From: an uncultured Gammaproteobacteria bacterium
GTDB lineage: Bacteria > Pseudomonadota > Gammaproteobacteria > Ga0077536
Assembly (NCBI GenBank): GCA_938082545.1
Contig: CALKCL010000004.1
Location: forward strand, 67,687 to 106,086
Length of the DNA stretch: 38,400 bases
Direction: 5' to 3'
The first letter of the stretch is position 1. Each line of letters opens with the position of its first letter. Shown here one piece after another: positions 1-7,656 of this stretch. The position numbers were made by a program, and so were the translations under genes. The notes beneath the pieces are model-generated. The model saw only the letters and a list, made by a program, of their open reading frames with translations. It was not told the origin of the DNA and made no database searches.

Positions 1-2
1 CT

Positions 3-419
3 CTTCGATCATTGAAACTAGGGGCATTAAGCCTAATCCCAAATCTTATTCCAGCTGCTGCTGGATTCGGCGTATGGGGTATTCTAGTCGGTCAGGTTGG
101 CCTGTCATTATCTGTGGTTACCGGCATGACCTTCGGGATCGTCATTGACTACACCGTACACTTTATGTCGAAATATCTCAGAGCGCGTCGCGAAGATGAT
201 CTCAGCCCTGAAAATGCCATCAGGTATGCGTTCAAAAATGTGGGTCAGGCTCTTGTCATAACAACTATAATATTGGTGATAGGGTTCGGTGTACTCGGTA
301 CTTCTGTGTTTGCGTTTAACGCAACTATGGGTCAGGTTACTGCGATCATTATATCTATAGCGCTGGCAGCTGTGCTCTTCCTTCTTCCACCTCTTCTGCT
401 TAAAATCGAGGGTAAATAA
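3..419 (+). CDS. MMPL/RND-family transporter, C-terminal part (cut by window edge)
   Basis: The reading frame is open from the first bases, so the gene starts to the left of the window and only about 138 codons are visible. They hold the last transmembrane bundle of an RND/MMPL exporter: a helix rich in Ile, Pro and Ala near the start, then the segment GMTFGIVIDYTVHF, whose membrane-embedded Asp is the usual proton-relay position of TM4/TM10 in this superfamily, then two more hydrophobic helices and a short charged tail (KIEGK). The LolA-like gene starts 2 bases after the stop codon, so the two are surely co-transcribed. MMPL proteins next to a COG2834-type partner are a recurring pair thought to move lipids or lipoproteins out of the inner membrane; the cargo cannot be told here. 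The TTG at 12 is internal and is not the real start. Confidence 0.9.
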   Translation, partial: LRSLKLGALSLIPNLIPAAAGFGVWGILVGQVGLSLSVVTGMTFGIVIDYTVHFMSKYLRARREDDLSPENAIRYAFKNVGQALVITTIILVIGFGVLGTSVFAFNATMGQVTAIIISIALAAVLFLLPPLLLKIEGK

Positions 420-421
420 TA

Positions 422-1198
422 ATGCGATCTTTAATGTTTTTAATACTGACTTTGGTCACGGCTCTAGTAGTCGCTGAAACTCCGGCTGAAAAAGGACTTG
501 CAATAGCAATAGAAGCTGACAAACGCGACACAGGTTGGGTGGACTTTAAAGCCAAGATGAAGATGACACTGAGGAACAAGCAAGGTCAAGAAAGTACGAG
601 AACCATAAAATTGTCCAGTCAGGAAGTTCTAAACGATGGTGACAAAAGTCTCTCTATTTTCTCCTCCCCAAGAGATATTAAAGGAACGGCCTTCTTAAGT
701 TACACTCACGCACTTAAGCCCGACGATCAATGGCTTTTTTTACCCGCTTTAAAGCGGGTAAAACGTATCGCATCGGCCAACAAGTCTGGACCCTTTGTTG
801 GTAGCGAGTTCGCCTACGAAGATCTTACTTCACAAGAAGTAGAAAAATATAATTACAACTGGCTACGAGACGAGAACATTAATGGTAAAACGTTTTTTGT
901 TGTTGAAGCGATTCCGGCCTATGCTAACTCTGGATATGCGCGTCAGGAAGTATGGATTGATAGTGAAATGTATCAACCAGTGAAAATTGTATTCTTTGAC
1001 CGTAAAAATAGTTTATTAAAAACTCTAGAAAGCTCTGATTGGAACCAATACCTGGGCAAATACTGGCGGCCAAGCCGCATGCATATGCAAAATCATCAGA
1101 CTTCGAAAAGTACAGAACTAGCTTGGTCCGACTACACTTTTAAAGTTGGGCTTACAGATAGAGATTTCGATCAAAGTACATTAAAGCGGGCGAGATAG
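422..1198 (+). CDS. Outer membrane lipoprotein-sorting protein (LolA-like, COG2834)
   Basis: A 258-residue exported protein. Residues 1-18 form a signal peptide with a likely cut after the Val-Val-Ala before Glu19. The mature part fits the LolA-like periplasmic fold (PF17131 type): FLSYTH at 91-96, the basic stretch DDQWLFLPALKRVKRI at 101-116 and GSEFAYEDL at 127-135 are the hallmark blocks of this family. In known pairs it sits beside an MMPL/RND transporter, as here, and is proposed to accept or carry a lipid or lipoprotein in the periplasm. The ATG follows the MMPL stop by 2 bases, so translation is probably coupled. The DNA for the 101-116 block carries a perfect 26-bp palindrome (738-763). 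Family assignment is firm; substrate is unknown. Confidence 0.87.
   Translation: MRSLMFLILTLVTALVVAETPAEKGLAIAIEADKRDTGWVDFKAKMKMTLRNKQGQESTRTIKLSSQEVLNDGDKSLSIFSSPRDIKGTAFLSYTHALKPDDQWLFLPALKRVKRIASANKSGPFVGSEFAYEDLTSQEVEKYNYNWLRDENINGKTFFVVEAIPAYANSGYARQEVWIDSEMYQPVKIVFFDRKNSLLKTLESSDWNQYLGKYWRPSRMHMQNHQTSKSTELAWSDYTFKVGLTDRDFDQSTLKRAR
738..763. repeat. 26-bp perfect palindrome inside the LolA-like gene
   Basis: TTTTACCCGC-TTTAAA-GCGGGTAAAA reads the same on both strands without a mismatch and extends a run of seven T. RNA from either strand could fold into a stem with a GC-rich core. It lies in codons for the conserved FLPALKRVK block. It has T before and A after the stem, so it lacks the layout of an intrinsic terminator on either strand. 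Confidence 0.75.
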
Positions 1199-1231
1199 CA
1201 CAAGGATTCTAAATAACATAGGCTATGTAAT

Positions 1232-2224
1232 ATGTTAATTTATCGAATCAAAAACTATACTCCCCAGAGTGGTGCTGAACTTGGCATTGACTTAGCATAT
1301 CAAACCTATGGCTGCCTCAACAAAGCAAAAGACAACGCGGTTCTAATCCCTACTTTTTTTGGAGGGAAACACACTGACACCGAGTATATGCTTGCTGATG
1401 GGAGAGCACTCGACATCAAGAGATACTTTGTTGTGGTCGTTAATATGCTGGGCAATGGGTTTTCTTCATCCCCAAGTAACATCCCGTCCCCCTATGCAGG
1501 TAAGAGCTTCCCTTTATTCACGCTATATGACAATGTCATGTGCCAACACCAACTAGTGACAAAGGCTCTGGGTATCAAAGAGCTTAGGCTAGTCACCGGA
1601 TTTTCTATGGGGGCTCAGCAGACTTTCCAGTGGGGAGCGCTGTTTCCAAATATGGTTAAAGCAATTGCCCCTATCTGCGGTGCAGCAAGAATAGCGGACC
1701 ATAATAAAGTATTCATCGAGAGCGCAATTGGTGTGCTTAAGATAGCCCCTGACTTCAAAGCAGGAACTTATAAAAATCCTCCATTAGACGCATTGAACGC
1801 ATTTGGTCACGTCTACTCAGCTTGGCTTTTTTCACAAGACTTCTTTCGCGAACGCCTCTACAAAGAGATAAAACTTGAGACAGCAGCCGATGTTGTTACA
1901 TTCACCCAAAACTATTTTAAACAAAGTGATGCAAATGATCTCGTTGCAATGGCAAACACATGGGCCAATGCTGACATTAGTGCAAACATTCGCTTCAACA
2001 ATGACTTTGATGCCGCTCTGCGTGCAATAACTTGTAAAGCCATCGTGCTACCGGGAGCAACAGATCTTTACTTTCGGGTGACTGACAGCGTATACGAAGT
2101 TGATAAAATGCCTGCCGCAGAATTAAGAGTAATCCCTTCGAACTGGGGACATGCTGCTGGCTTTGGCGCAAATAGTGCAGATAATATTTTCATAGACAAC
2201 GCTCTTACAGAACTATTAGCATAG
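1232..2224 (+). CDS. Alpha/beta hydrolase of the homoserine O-acetyltransferase (MetX)-like family
   Basis: 330 residues with the layout of MetX-like alpha/beta hydrolases: an early strand NAVLIPTFFGG, the block YFVVVVNMLGNGFSSSPSN that resembles the MetX oxyanion region, and the nucleophile elbow VTGFSMGAQQ with Ser125. Asp278 (LPGATDLYF) and His307 (NWGHAAGFG) complete a believable Ser-Asp-His triad. True MetX enzymes are usually about 350-400 residues, and no other methionine gene is nearby, so this is better called MetX-like than homoserine acetyltransferase. The next gene is a branched-chain aminotransferase 58 bases away on the same strand, which may point to amino-acid-derived chemistry. 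The ATG at 1232 has no strong ribosome binding site, but conserved sequence begins within a few residues of it. Confidence 0.75.
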   Translation: MLIYRIKNYTPQSGAELGIDLAYQTYGCLNKAKDNAVLIPTFFGGKHTDTEYMLADGRALDIKRYFVVVVNMLGNGFSSSPSNIPSPYAGKSFPLFTLYDNVMCQHQLVTKALGIKELRLVTGFSMGAQQTFQWGALFPNMVKAIAPICGAARIADHNKVFIESAIGVLKIAPDFKAGTYKNPPLDALNAFGHVYSAWLFSQDFFRERLYKEIKLETAADVVTFTQNYFKQSDANDLVAMANTWANADISANIRFNNDFDAALRAITCKAIVLPGATDLYFRVTDSVYEVDKMPAAELRVIPSNWGHAAGFGANSADNIFIDNALTELLA

Positions 2225-2282
2225 GCACCGCAACTTCGATAACGGGCTATAACATAAAAACTACGAGAGTCTTATAAAGTTC

Positions 2283-3365
2283 ATGAAAAACAAGATCCAT
2301 ATAAACGACACGAAAGAAACTCAGGAAATTACTTTACCGGAGGATCTTGGCTTCGGTCGGGTTTTCACAGACCGGATGTTCACACAAAAGTATAATTCCC
2401 AAGACGGATGGCACAACCCTTGCGTCAGTACTTACGCTCCCATCTCTTTAGACCCAGCAGCAACTGTCTATCATAATGGGCAAATGGTCTTCGATGGCAC
2501 TAAGGCCTACCTGCGACCGGATGGAGACATCAATTTGTTTCGTCCCGAACTCAACGTAGAAAGATTTAACCTATCAGCTGCGCGTATGGGTATGCCATCT
2601 GTTGATGCCACTATTCATCTTGAAGCTATAAAAACGCTTATAAAGCTCGAGCATCGCTGGGTCCCAAAAAAACCTGGGACAAGCCTTTATATTCGACCTA
2701 CGATGATCAGTACTGAAAAAACGCTAGAAGTTCGTGCAGGAAAAGAGTATCTACACTTCATTATACTCACACCGGTCGCGCCATATTTCGCATCAGGTTT
2801 CAGTCCTGTCTCTGTTTATGTCTCTGACGATTACGTTAGGGCAGTCAGAGGGGGCACGGGGCAAGCTAAAACACCTGGTAACTATGCAGGATCTATTGCT
2901 GCGACTGAGATAGCATTAGAGAAAGGGTATCAACAGGTCCTGTGGTTAGACGGAGTGGAACGCAAATACATCGACGAAGTTGGCGCGATGAACATTGCAT
3001 TCGTTTTAAATGGTAAAGAGATCGTTACTCCGTCACTAACTGGCGCAATACTTCACGGTATCACTAGACAGTCACTTCTGGAGCTGGCACCAGATCTTGG
3101 CTACGATATAACAGAGAGGCGAATTGAAATAAAAGAAATTATAGATGGTCTAAAAGATGGCAGTGTGACCGAAATATTTGGTATGGGGACTGGTGCAGTA
3201 ATAGCTCCAGTAGGCCGAATAAGCTACAAAGATCAACCTATTGTCATCAAAGATGGCCAACCTGGTCCAGTTGCCACACATCTATATAAGGAACTCACTG
3301 ATATTCAGTATGGTCGAAAAATCGATCCTTACCATTGGGTACAAACAATATCTGTGGCTTCTTGA
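2283..3365 (+). CDS. ilvE: Branched-chain amino acid aminotransferase (class IV, eukaryote-like BCAT type)
   Basis: PLP enzyme that interconverts Leu, Ile or Val with their 2-oxo acids using 2-oxoglutarate/glutamate. The 360-residue length is that of the longer, BCAT2-like subgroup rather than the roughly 300-residue enterobacterial IlvE. Visible landmarks are GFGRVFTDRMF near 22-33, the blocks LFRPELNVERFNLSAARMGMP and LYIRPTMI, the PLP-lysine region RGGTGQAKTPGNYAGS with Lys196 as the probable Schiff-base residue, and VLWLDG plus EVGAMNIAFV, all typical of this subgroup. It follows the MetX-like gene and precedes the AhpD-like gene by 28 bases, so it is probably in a + strand operon. The symbol is by family; the in vivo direction is not shown by the sequence. 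Confidence 0.88.
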   Translation: MKNKIHINDTKETQEITLPEDLGFGRVFTDRMFTQKYNSQDGWHNPCVSTYAPISLDPAATVYHNGQMVFDGTKAYLRPDGDINLFRPELNVERFNLSAARMGMPSVDATIHLEAIKTLIKLEHRWVPKKPGTSLYIRPTMISTEKTLEVRAGKEYLHFIILTPVAPYFASGFSPVSVYVSDDYVRAVRGGTGQAKTPGNYAGSIAATEIALEKGYQQVLWLDGVERKYIDEVGAMNIAFVLNGKEIVTPSLTGAILHGITRQSLLELAPDLGYDITERRIEIKEIIDGLKDGSVTEIFGMGTGAVIAPVGRISYKDQPIVIKDGQPGPVATHLYKELTDIQYGRKIDPYHWVQTISVAS

Positions 3366-3376
3366 TTAGGTAACCT

Positions 3377-3388
3377 TAGGAGGTGATA
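3377..3388 (+). promoter_or_regulatory. Strong Shine-Dalgarno for the AhpD-like gene
   Basis: TAGGAGGTGATA matches the 16S rRNA 3' tail almost end to end and lies 5 bases before the ATG at 3394. It fixes that start codon and predicts high translation relative to the neighbours, which have weaker sites. Confidence 0.85.
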
Positions 3389-3393
3389 TAACA

Positions 3394-3792
3394 ATGACAA
3401 CAGTAGCTCTAATAGAATACGCAGATGCGACTGGGGATGTGCTGACGGTTTATGATGAAATCCGCCATGCTCGTAAATCCGATTTTATTAATAATTTCTG
3501 GAAGGCATTGGCCAACAATCCTGAACAACTCAGGCGCACCTGGGATCAATTAAAAATTGTAATGGGACCGGGAAGCATTGATCCTCTCACTAAAGAAATG
3601 ATCTATATTGCTGTATCTGTGGCAAATTCTTGTAGCTATTGCATACACTCGCATACGGTAGCGGCGCGTGCAAAAGGCATGTCTACAGATCAACATAGTG
3701 AACTTTTAGCCGTTATTGGAATGGCGAGTCATACAAATGGTTTAGTCACGGCAATGCAAGTTGCGACAGATACGGAATTTATGGTCGAATAA
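3394..3792 (+). CDS. Carboxymuconolactone decarboxylase / AhpD-like family protein
   Basis: 132 residues, one CMD/AhpD-like helical domain. The redox motif is clear: SCSYCIHSH with Cys80 and Cys83 (CxxC) and His85/His87, as in AhpD-type alkylhydroperoxidase proteins rather than true carboxymuconolactone decarboxylases, which lack the CxxC pair. It probably acts in the cytoplasm as a thiol peroxidase or disulfide reductase. It sits between an aminotransferase and glyoxalase I, which would suit a detoxification role, but that is inference. An unusually strong ribosome binding site lies in front of it. The physiological substrate cannot be told from sequence. Confidence 0.85.
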   Translation: MTTVALIEYADATGDVLTVYDEIRHARKSDFINNFWKALANNPEQLRRTWDQLKIVMGPGSIDPLTKEMIYIAVSVANSCSYCIHSHTVAARAKGMSTDQHSELLAVIGMASHTNGLVTAMQVATDTEFMVE

Positions 3793-3844
3793 GTACTAGA
3801 CAAAAATTTTATTCCAATTATTTAGTTAAGACGGGGACGATAAA

Positions 3845-4348
3845 ATGGGCGACAAAGCTACTGATGGTTATGTGCTGAACCAAACTATGCTCAGGATTAA
3901 AGATCCAAAAATTTCGGTTGGTTTTTACCGAGATACTTTAGGCATGGAACTACTAGGGCAGTTCGACTTTGAGGAAATGAAATTTTCATTGTATTTCATG
4001 GGGTATGTCTCAGATGACGAAACGATACCCGAGGACAAATCTGAACGTGCCTCTTGGATATTTAGTCAACCGGCCCTAGTCGAGCTGACGCACAACTGGG
4101 GTACGGAATCTGATCCCGACTTCTCTGGATACCATGATGGTAACTCGCAGCCACAAGGGTTCGGGCATATAGGCATCTCAGTGCCTGACGTATATGTGGC
4201 TAGCGAAAGGTTCGAGAAGCTGGGTGTGGAATTCGTGAAACGTCCAGATGACGGGAAAATGAAGGGACTCGCATTTATCAAAGATCCTGATGGGTACTGG
4301 ATAGAAATCCTAAGCCCTCATGGACTTAGGAAAATAGCGGTATCTTAA
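3845..4348 (+). CDS. gloA: Lactoylglutathione lyase (glyoxalase I), zinc-type
   Basis: Glyoxalase I turns the hemithioacetal of methylglyoxal and glutathione into S-lactoylglutathione. The 167-residue protein has both vicinal-oxygen-chelate repeats and a full set of four metal ligands: Gln13 ([10 protein letters not shown]), Glu80 ([11 protein letters not shown]), His108 ([11 protein letters not shown]) and Glu154 (YWIEILSP). Gln in the first position and the longer loop around 53-70 match the eukaryotic-like, zinc-activated class also found in pseudomonads, rather than the shorter nickel-type E. coli GloA with His. A GGGGAC element lies just before the ATG. It is last in the + strand run and its stop lies 4 bases from the stop of the convergent SDR gene. 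Confidence 0.93.
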   Translation: MGDKATDGYVLNQTMLRIKDPKISVGFYRDTLGMELLGQFDFEEMKFSLYFMGYVSDDETIPEDKSERASWIFSQPALVELTHNWGTESDPDFSGYHDGNSQPQGFGHIGISVPDVYVASERFEKLGVEFVKRPDDGKMKGLAFIKDPDGYWIEILSPHGLRKIAVS

Positions 4349-4352
4349 GTTT

Positions 4353-5129
4353 CTATGCGTTTTTTATAGTAAGCCCGCCGTCAACAGCTAGATGAGTTCC
4401 TGTAATATACTGAGACGCAGGCAGAACAAAATTCAGAGTTCCGTGAGCGACTTCTTCAGGCTCAGCATAACGCTTTAAAGCTGAGCGCCTGTTAGCGAAA
4501 ACTTGCTTTGCGTCGTCAGGTATGTCGGAAGTCATCCCGGTATTTATGGGACCTGGGCAGATGCAATTTACCGTGATCCCTCTCATGCCAAACTCGACCG
4601 CTAGAGATCGAGTCAAGCCGATTACGCCTGTCTTGGCAGCGGTATAGGCGGCAACGCCTTTTGTCGCGCCCAAAGCCTCGGTCGAGGCAATGTTCACTAT
4701 CCGGCCTCCATCAGAGGCCTCTAGATAAGGAAGGCATTCTTTAACCAACATTACCTGAGACGTTAGAAGAACCTCCACGCTTTTATGCCAGCTTTCAAAG
4801 AAGTTAGGAGAATCAATTGCCTCAGGGAAAACAACTCCTGCATTGTTGATTAAGATATCTATCCCGCCCCACTTATCGGCTACGGACTTAACCACACTTG
4901 CCCGCTGTTCGGCGTCGCTTACATCCAGCACCCAGCCCGAGGCGCTGCCTCCAGAATCAAGAATTTCGGCAACTACTACATCGATTTTATTTTTGTCCAA
5001 ATCTGTGACTACCACATGAGCACCTTCATCAGCAAACAGGTGAGCAGTTGAGCGGCCCATCCCACTTGCAGCTCCGGTTATAATAGCTACCTTTTTTTCT
5101 ATACTCCGGCTTAGCTTACTTAATCTCAC
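4353..5129 (-). CDS. SDR-family NAD(P)-dependent oxidoreductase
   Basis: Classical short-chain dehydrogenase of 258 residues. The cofactor motif TGAASGMG is at 18-25, NNAG at 95-98, and the catalytic set is Ser149, Tyr162 and Lys166 (YxxxK). The acidic residue after the second strand (VVTDLDKNK) favours NAD over NADP. The start is GTG at 5129, supported by AAGGAG 10 bases upstream (5140-5145). The C-terminal GTHLAVDGGLT is the usual tetramer-interface tail. About 40 bases upstream lies a strong inverted repeat (5168-5187), so the gene may have its own repressor. The substrate is unknown; a hydroxyacyl or secondary alcohol is typical of the family. Confidence 0.9.
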   Translation of the reverse strand: MRLSKLSRSIEKKVAIITGAASGMGRSTAHLFADEGAHVVVTDLDKNKIDVVVAEILDSGGSASGWVLDVSDAEQRASVVKSVADKWGGIDILINNAGVVFPEAIDSPNFFESWHKSVEVLLTSQVMLVKECLPYLEASDGGRIVNIASTEALGATKGVAAYTAAKTGVIGLTRSLAVEFGMRGITVNCICPGPINTGMTSDIPDDAKQVFANRRSALKRYAEPEEVAHGTLNFVLPASQYITGTHLAVDGGLTIKNA

Positions 5130-5167
5130 TAGATAGTTACTCCTTCTATTTTTTTGGGTGGCTAGTT

Positions 5168-5187
5168 TACTTAAGTAACGTACTTAA
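5168..5187. promoter_or_regulatory. Operator-like double dyad upstream of the SDR gene
   Basis: The 20 bases TACTTAAGTAACGTACTTAA contain a 10-bp palindrome (TACTTAAGTA, 5168-5177) and an overlapping inverted repeat with 7-bp arms and a 3-base spacer (TTAAGTA-ACG-TACTTAA, 5171-5187). TACTTAA also repeats directly with a 13-base step. The site lies 39-58 bases before the GTG start of the SDR gene, where a TetR-like operator would be expected. No regulator gene is adjacent, and the assignment is by symmetry and position only. Confidence 0.5.
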
Positions 5188-5229
5188 ATTGTAACCAATA
5201 ACACTGGATAATAAATAGCTCCCTGAAGC

Positions 5230-5847
5230 TCATAATGTTGTTGCAATAACAGTTTTCTGAAAAACCAGAAGGTGGTTGTTTGCAGGCATTTCAATGTCGT
5301 GACGAAGAATGAGACTTTCATTCGCAGCTAATATAACAAGCGCCTCAAAACCGCGTATCCTTAAGCCTTTGCCCTGCTCCCTGAGCCATCTATCAAGACG
5401 GCGATTCCCTTCACTCACTATTTTTTTTTCGTAGTGAAAGGGCCCATAAAGACAGAAAATTCCATCTTTTTTTAATGTTCGGTAAGCACCAGAAATCATT
5501 TTAAACACCGACGGCCACGGCATAAAATGCGCCGTATTAGCAGAGAAAATCACATCTAGTTCGTCGACATGCCAATTGTCATCCATTACATCCAAAACGA
5601 TAGGAGACCTTAAGTTAGGCAACCCAGAACCATCAACACCTTTCCGCAGGACATCTAGACTTGATGAAATTTCGCTCGGCTGCCATATGCACTGGGGTAG
5701 ACTTTCGCAAAAGAAAACAGCATGCTGACCGGTACCAGATCCTATCTCAAGGATCAAAGACGATGAAGCGAGCATAGGTGATAGCTCTTCAAAGATCGGC
5801 AGTTTATTTTTCTCGGCAGAAGAGTTAAAAGGCCTACTCATATCCAA
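5230..5847 (-). CDS. DUF938 class I SAM-dependent methyltransferase
   Basis: 205 residues. The SAM-binding loop LEIGSGTGQH is at 33-42, followed by WQPSEISS (second strand acidic region) and VLDVMDDNW (third strand). The segment DVIFSANTAHFMPW and YGPFHYEKKIVSEGNRRLDRWLREQ are hallmarks of the DUF938 family (PF06080). The N-terminal RPFNSSAEKNKLPI is also typical. DUF938 proteins are predicted cytoplasmic methyltransferases with no settled substrate. The gene shares a strand with the SDR 100 bases downstream but has that intervening operator-like dyad, so the two are probably regulated apart. It is divergent from the CmcJ-like gene. Confidence 0.88.
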   Translation of the reverse strand: MDMSRPFNSSAEKNKLPIFEELSPMLASSSLILEIGSGTGQHAVFFCESLPQCIWQPSEISSSLDVLRKGVDGSGLPNLRSPIVLDVMDDNWHVDELDVIFSANTAHFMPWPSVFKMISGAYRTLKKDGIFCLYGPFHYEKKIVSEGNRRLDRWLREQGKGLRIRGFEALVILAANESLILRHDIEMPANNHLLVFQKTVIATTL

Positions 5848-5962
5848 AACGGCTTAACCTCACCAGAAGATATTATTAATTTGAGTATCGCCGGTTTATT
5901 TAGACGTCTCATGTATCTTCAGTGTATATTGTAATCTTATCGTATTACTAGAGGAACTTTAG

Positions 5963-6793
5963 GTGTCTCAAATCGATTGCACAAATTTAGAAAACGTACG
6001 TTCCGAACTCAACTACTTGGACTCGTCTATAACTAAACCCGAATACTTCCTCTACAAACTTGCCTCTGGAACACAGCCACGTCCCCCTAAGCCAGACAAA
6101 AAAGTCTTACCTATACACGATCTAAGAGGACACACGAATAATGCAACTCTCGACAATAATGGCTTTGAGTTCGTAACACATCCACTCCCAATGCTGGATT
6201 ATTTTGATCAGAGCGCTGTACAAAAAGACTACTATTCTCAATGTTGCCAATACGTTGCCCAAACCATGGGTGCAAGTCATGTACATGCATTTGATCACAA
6301 CATTAGAGATAAAACTCTCGCTGACCTTAAACAATCAAATGTTTTCCCTCCTGTGAGATTTATCCACAACGATTACACAGAAAAATCTGCTCCGGTGCGC
6401 GTTAGAGAAATCATGGGAGAAAAATCTGAAAAATTAATTAAAGGACGGTATGCTTTTGTCAATGTATGGAGACCTTTGCAAGGCCCTGTGACTGACGAGC
6501 CATTAACCGTCTGCGATGCACAGACTATTAAACAATCCAATCTCATTCCAGCCACTTTGCGATACGAAGATCGAATCGGCAGCATTTATTCTGTATACCA
6601 AGATAAGGACCATCGATGGTTTTACCTAAGCAAGATGCGGAATGATGAGATCCTGCTGATAAAATGTTTTGACTCTGACGCAAGCGGGACTTCCCGCTAT
6701 ACCGCACACACTTCTTTCCGACTCCCTGATGCTGACGAGAGTGCAACTACCAGAAGAAGCATAGAGGTCCGAACAATCGCATTTTTTTCGTGA
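5963..6793 (+). CDS. CmcJ/NvfI-family non-heme iron oxygenase
   Basis: 276 residues. The family is named after CmcJ of cephamycin biosynthesis and the fungal NvfI/AsaB-type enzymes. Seen here: HNDYT with His135 and Asp137, GRYAFVNVWRPLQGPVTDEPLTVCDA at 161-186, a late block RWFYLSKMRNDEILLIKCFDS at 218-238, and YTAHTSF with His249. His135-x-Asp137 plus His249 would form a 2-His-1-carboxylate iron site, as in the 2-oxoglutarate-dependent or related oxygenases; that reading is inferred. The start is GTG at 5963 with AGAGGA 7 bases upstream. No secondary-metabolite cluster surrounds it, so the substrate is open. Confidence 0.8.
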   Translation: MSQIDCTNLENVRSELNYLDSSITKPEYFLYKLASGTQPRPPKPDKKVLPIHDLRGHTNNATLDNNGFEFVTHPLPMLDYFDQSAVQKDYYSQCCQYVAQTMGASHVHAFDHNIRDKTLADLKQSNVFPPVRFIHNDYTEKSAPVRVREIMGEKSEKLIKGRYAFVNVWRPLQGPVTDEPLTVCDAQTIKQSNLIPATLRYEDRIGSIYSVYQDKDHRWFYLSKMRNDEILLIKCFDSDASGTSRYTAHTSFRLPDADESATTRRSIEVRTIAFFS

Positions 6794-6865
6794 TCGTTAG
6801 ACCAACATAACCAATGTGAATCTCCTGCCCCACTCTACAGAGCAGAAGATTCAGTACTATCGAGC

Positions 6866-7516
6866 CTAGCCTTGCATCCCAACTTCAGCAGCCCCAGGGT
6901 GTAAGCTTTTGCTGGCCCCTTCCAGTGCTGCCATTCTTGTATACCACGCAGACAAATTTGAAAGCTCAGGGTCCAACGGCTGACCAACATCTTTAGCGAA
7001 ATCCATGCAACAAAAAAGGACCATATCTGCAATGGTCATCTTGTCGCCCGCTATAAAATTGCTTCCAGACATAAGTCCATTTAACCACTGCAGTGCATCA
7101 CGTGCTTTTGCTTTCAAGCCATCAGCTGCCTCTGGAATACAGAACAAGCGATCTCGAAATATTTCAATTCCATCACTATATCGAAATCCGTTATACATAT
7201 GCTCAGTGATTCCTTGTTCTACTCGCCGTAACCACATCCTAGTGTTGGCGCGTTCCTCTGGAGTTGAGCCTATTAATACAGGGGAAGGATTTTGTTCTTC
7301 TATGTATTCACAAATCACGCTGGTCTCGGCAATCACTGTCCCATCATCGAGTTCAAGCGCAGGCATTTGTCCACCTGGATTTTTAGCAACATAGTCACTG
7401 CCACGATTTTCTCCACCCAACAGGTCTAAATCTACATGCTCAAGCTCGATTCCTTTTTCGATCAAAAACCATCTCACCATTCTTGGGTTCGGTCCGAAAG
7501 AGTTAATAAGTTTCAT
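6866..7516 (-). CDS. Glutathione S-transferase family protein
   Basis: 216 residues. The N-terminal thioredoxin-like domain (about 1-80) has the cis-Pro block KNPGGQMPALEL at 45-56 and the glutathione gamma-Glu site ETSVICEYIEE with Glu64 and Ser66. The all-helical C-terminal domain (about 90-205) carries NFIAGDKMTIADMVLF, the N-capping box needed for folding. There is no obvious Ser/Tyr/Cys catalytic residue at the first-helix position that I would commit to (NSFGPNPRMVRWF). AGGAG lies about 6 bases before the ATG. Likely cytoplasmic conjugation, isomerisation or peroxide reduction; it is convergent with the CmcJ-like gene and no substrate can be named. Confidence 0.88.
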   Translation of the reverse strand: MKLINSFGPNPRMVRWFLIEKGIELEHVDLDLLGGENRGSDYVAKNPGGQMPALELDDGTVIAETSVICEYIEEQNPSPVLIGSTPEERANTRMWLRRVEQGITEHMYNGFRYSDGIEIFRDRLFCIPEAADGLKAKARDALQWLNGLMSGSNFIAGDKMTIADMVLFCCMDFAKDVGQPLDPELSNLSAWYTRMAALEGASKSLHPGAAEVGMQG

Positions 7517-7656
7517 TTTCCACTCCTAATCTGATTATAAATAGTACTGTATGATATTACTGCAACGAGAGGAATAATGCCCTCCCCCCATTTTATCCAG
7601 AATAAGTTAAAGTTATGGTAACATTTGATACTCTCAATCACTGCTTAACTAACATA

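Noticed and set aside
7577-7621. Possible 14-codon leader peptide (ATG after GAGAGGAATA) before the unknown lipoprotein
   Set aside because: A ribosome-site-like GAGAGG precedes it, but the codons show no regulatory pattern (no runs of one amino acid) and no terminator hairpin follows; it is probably chance.
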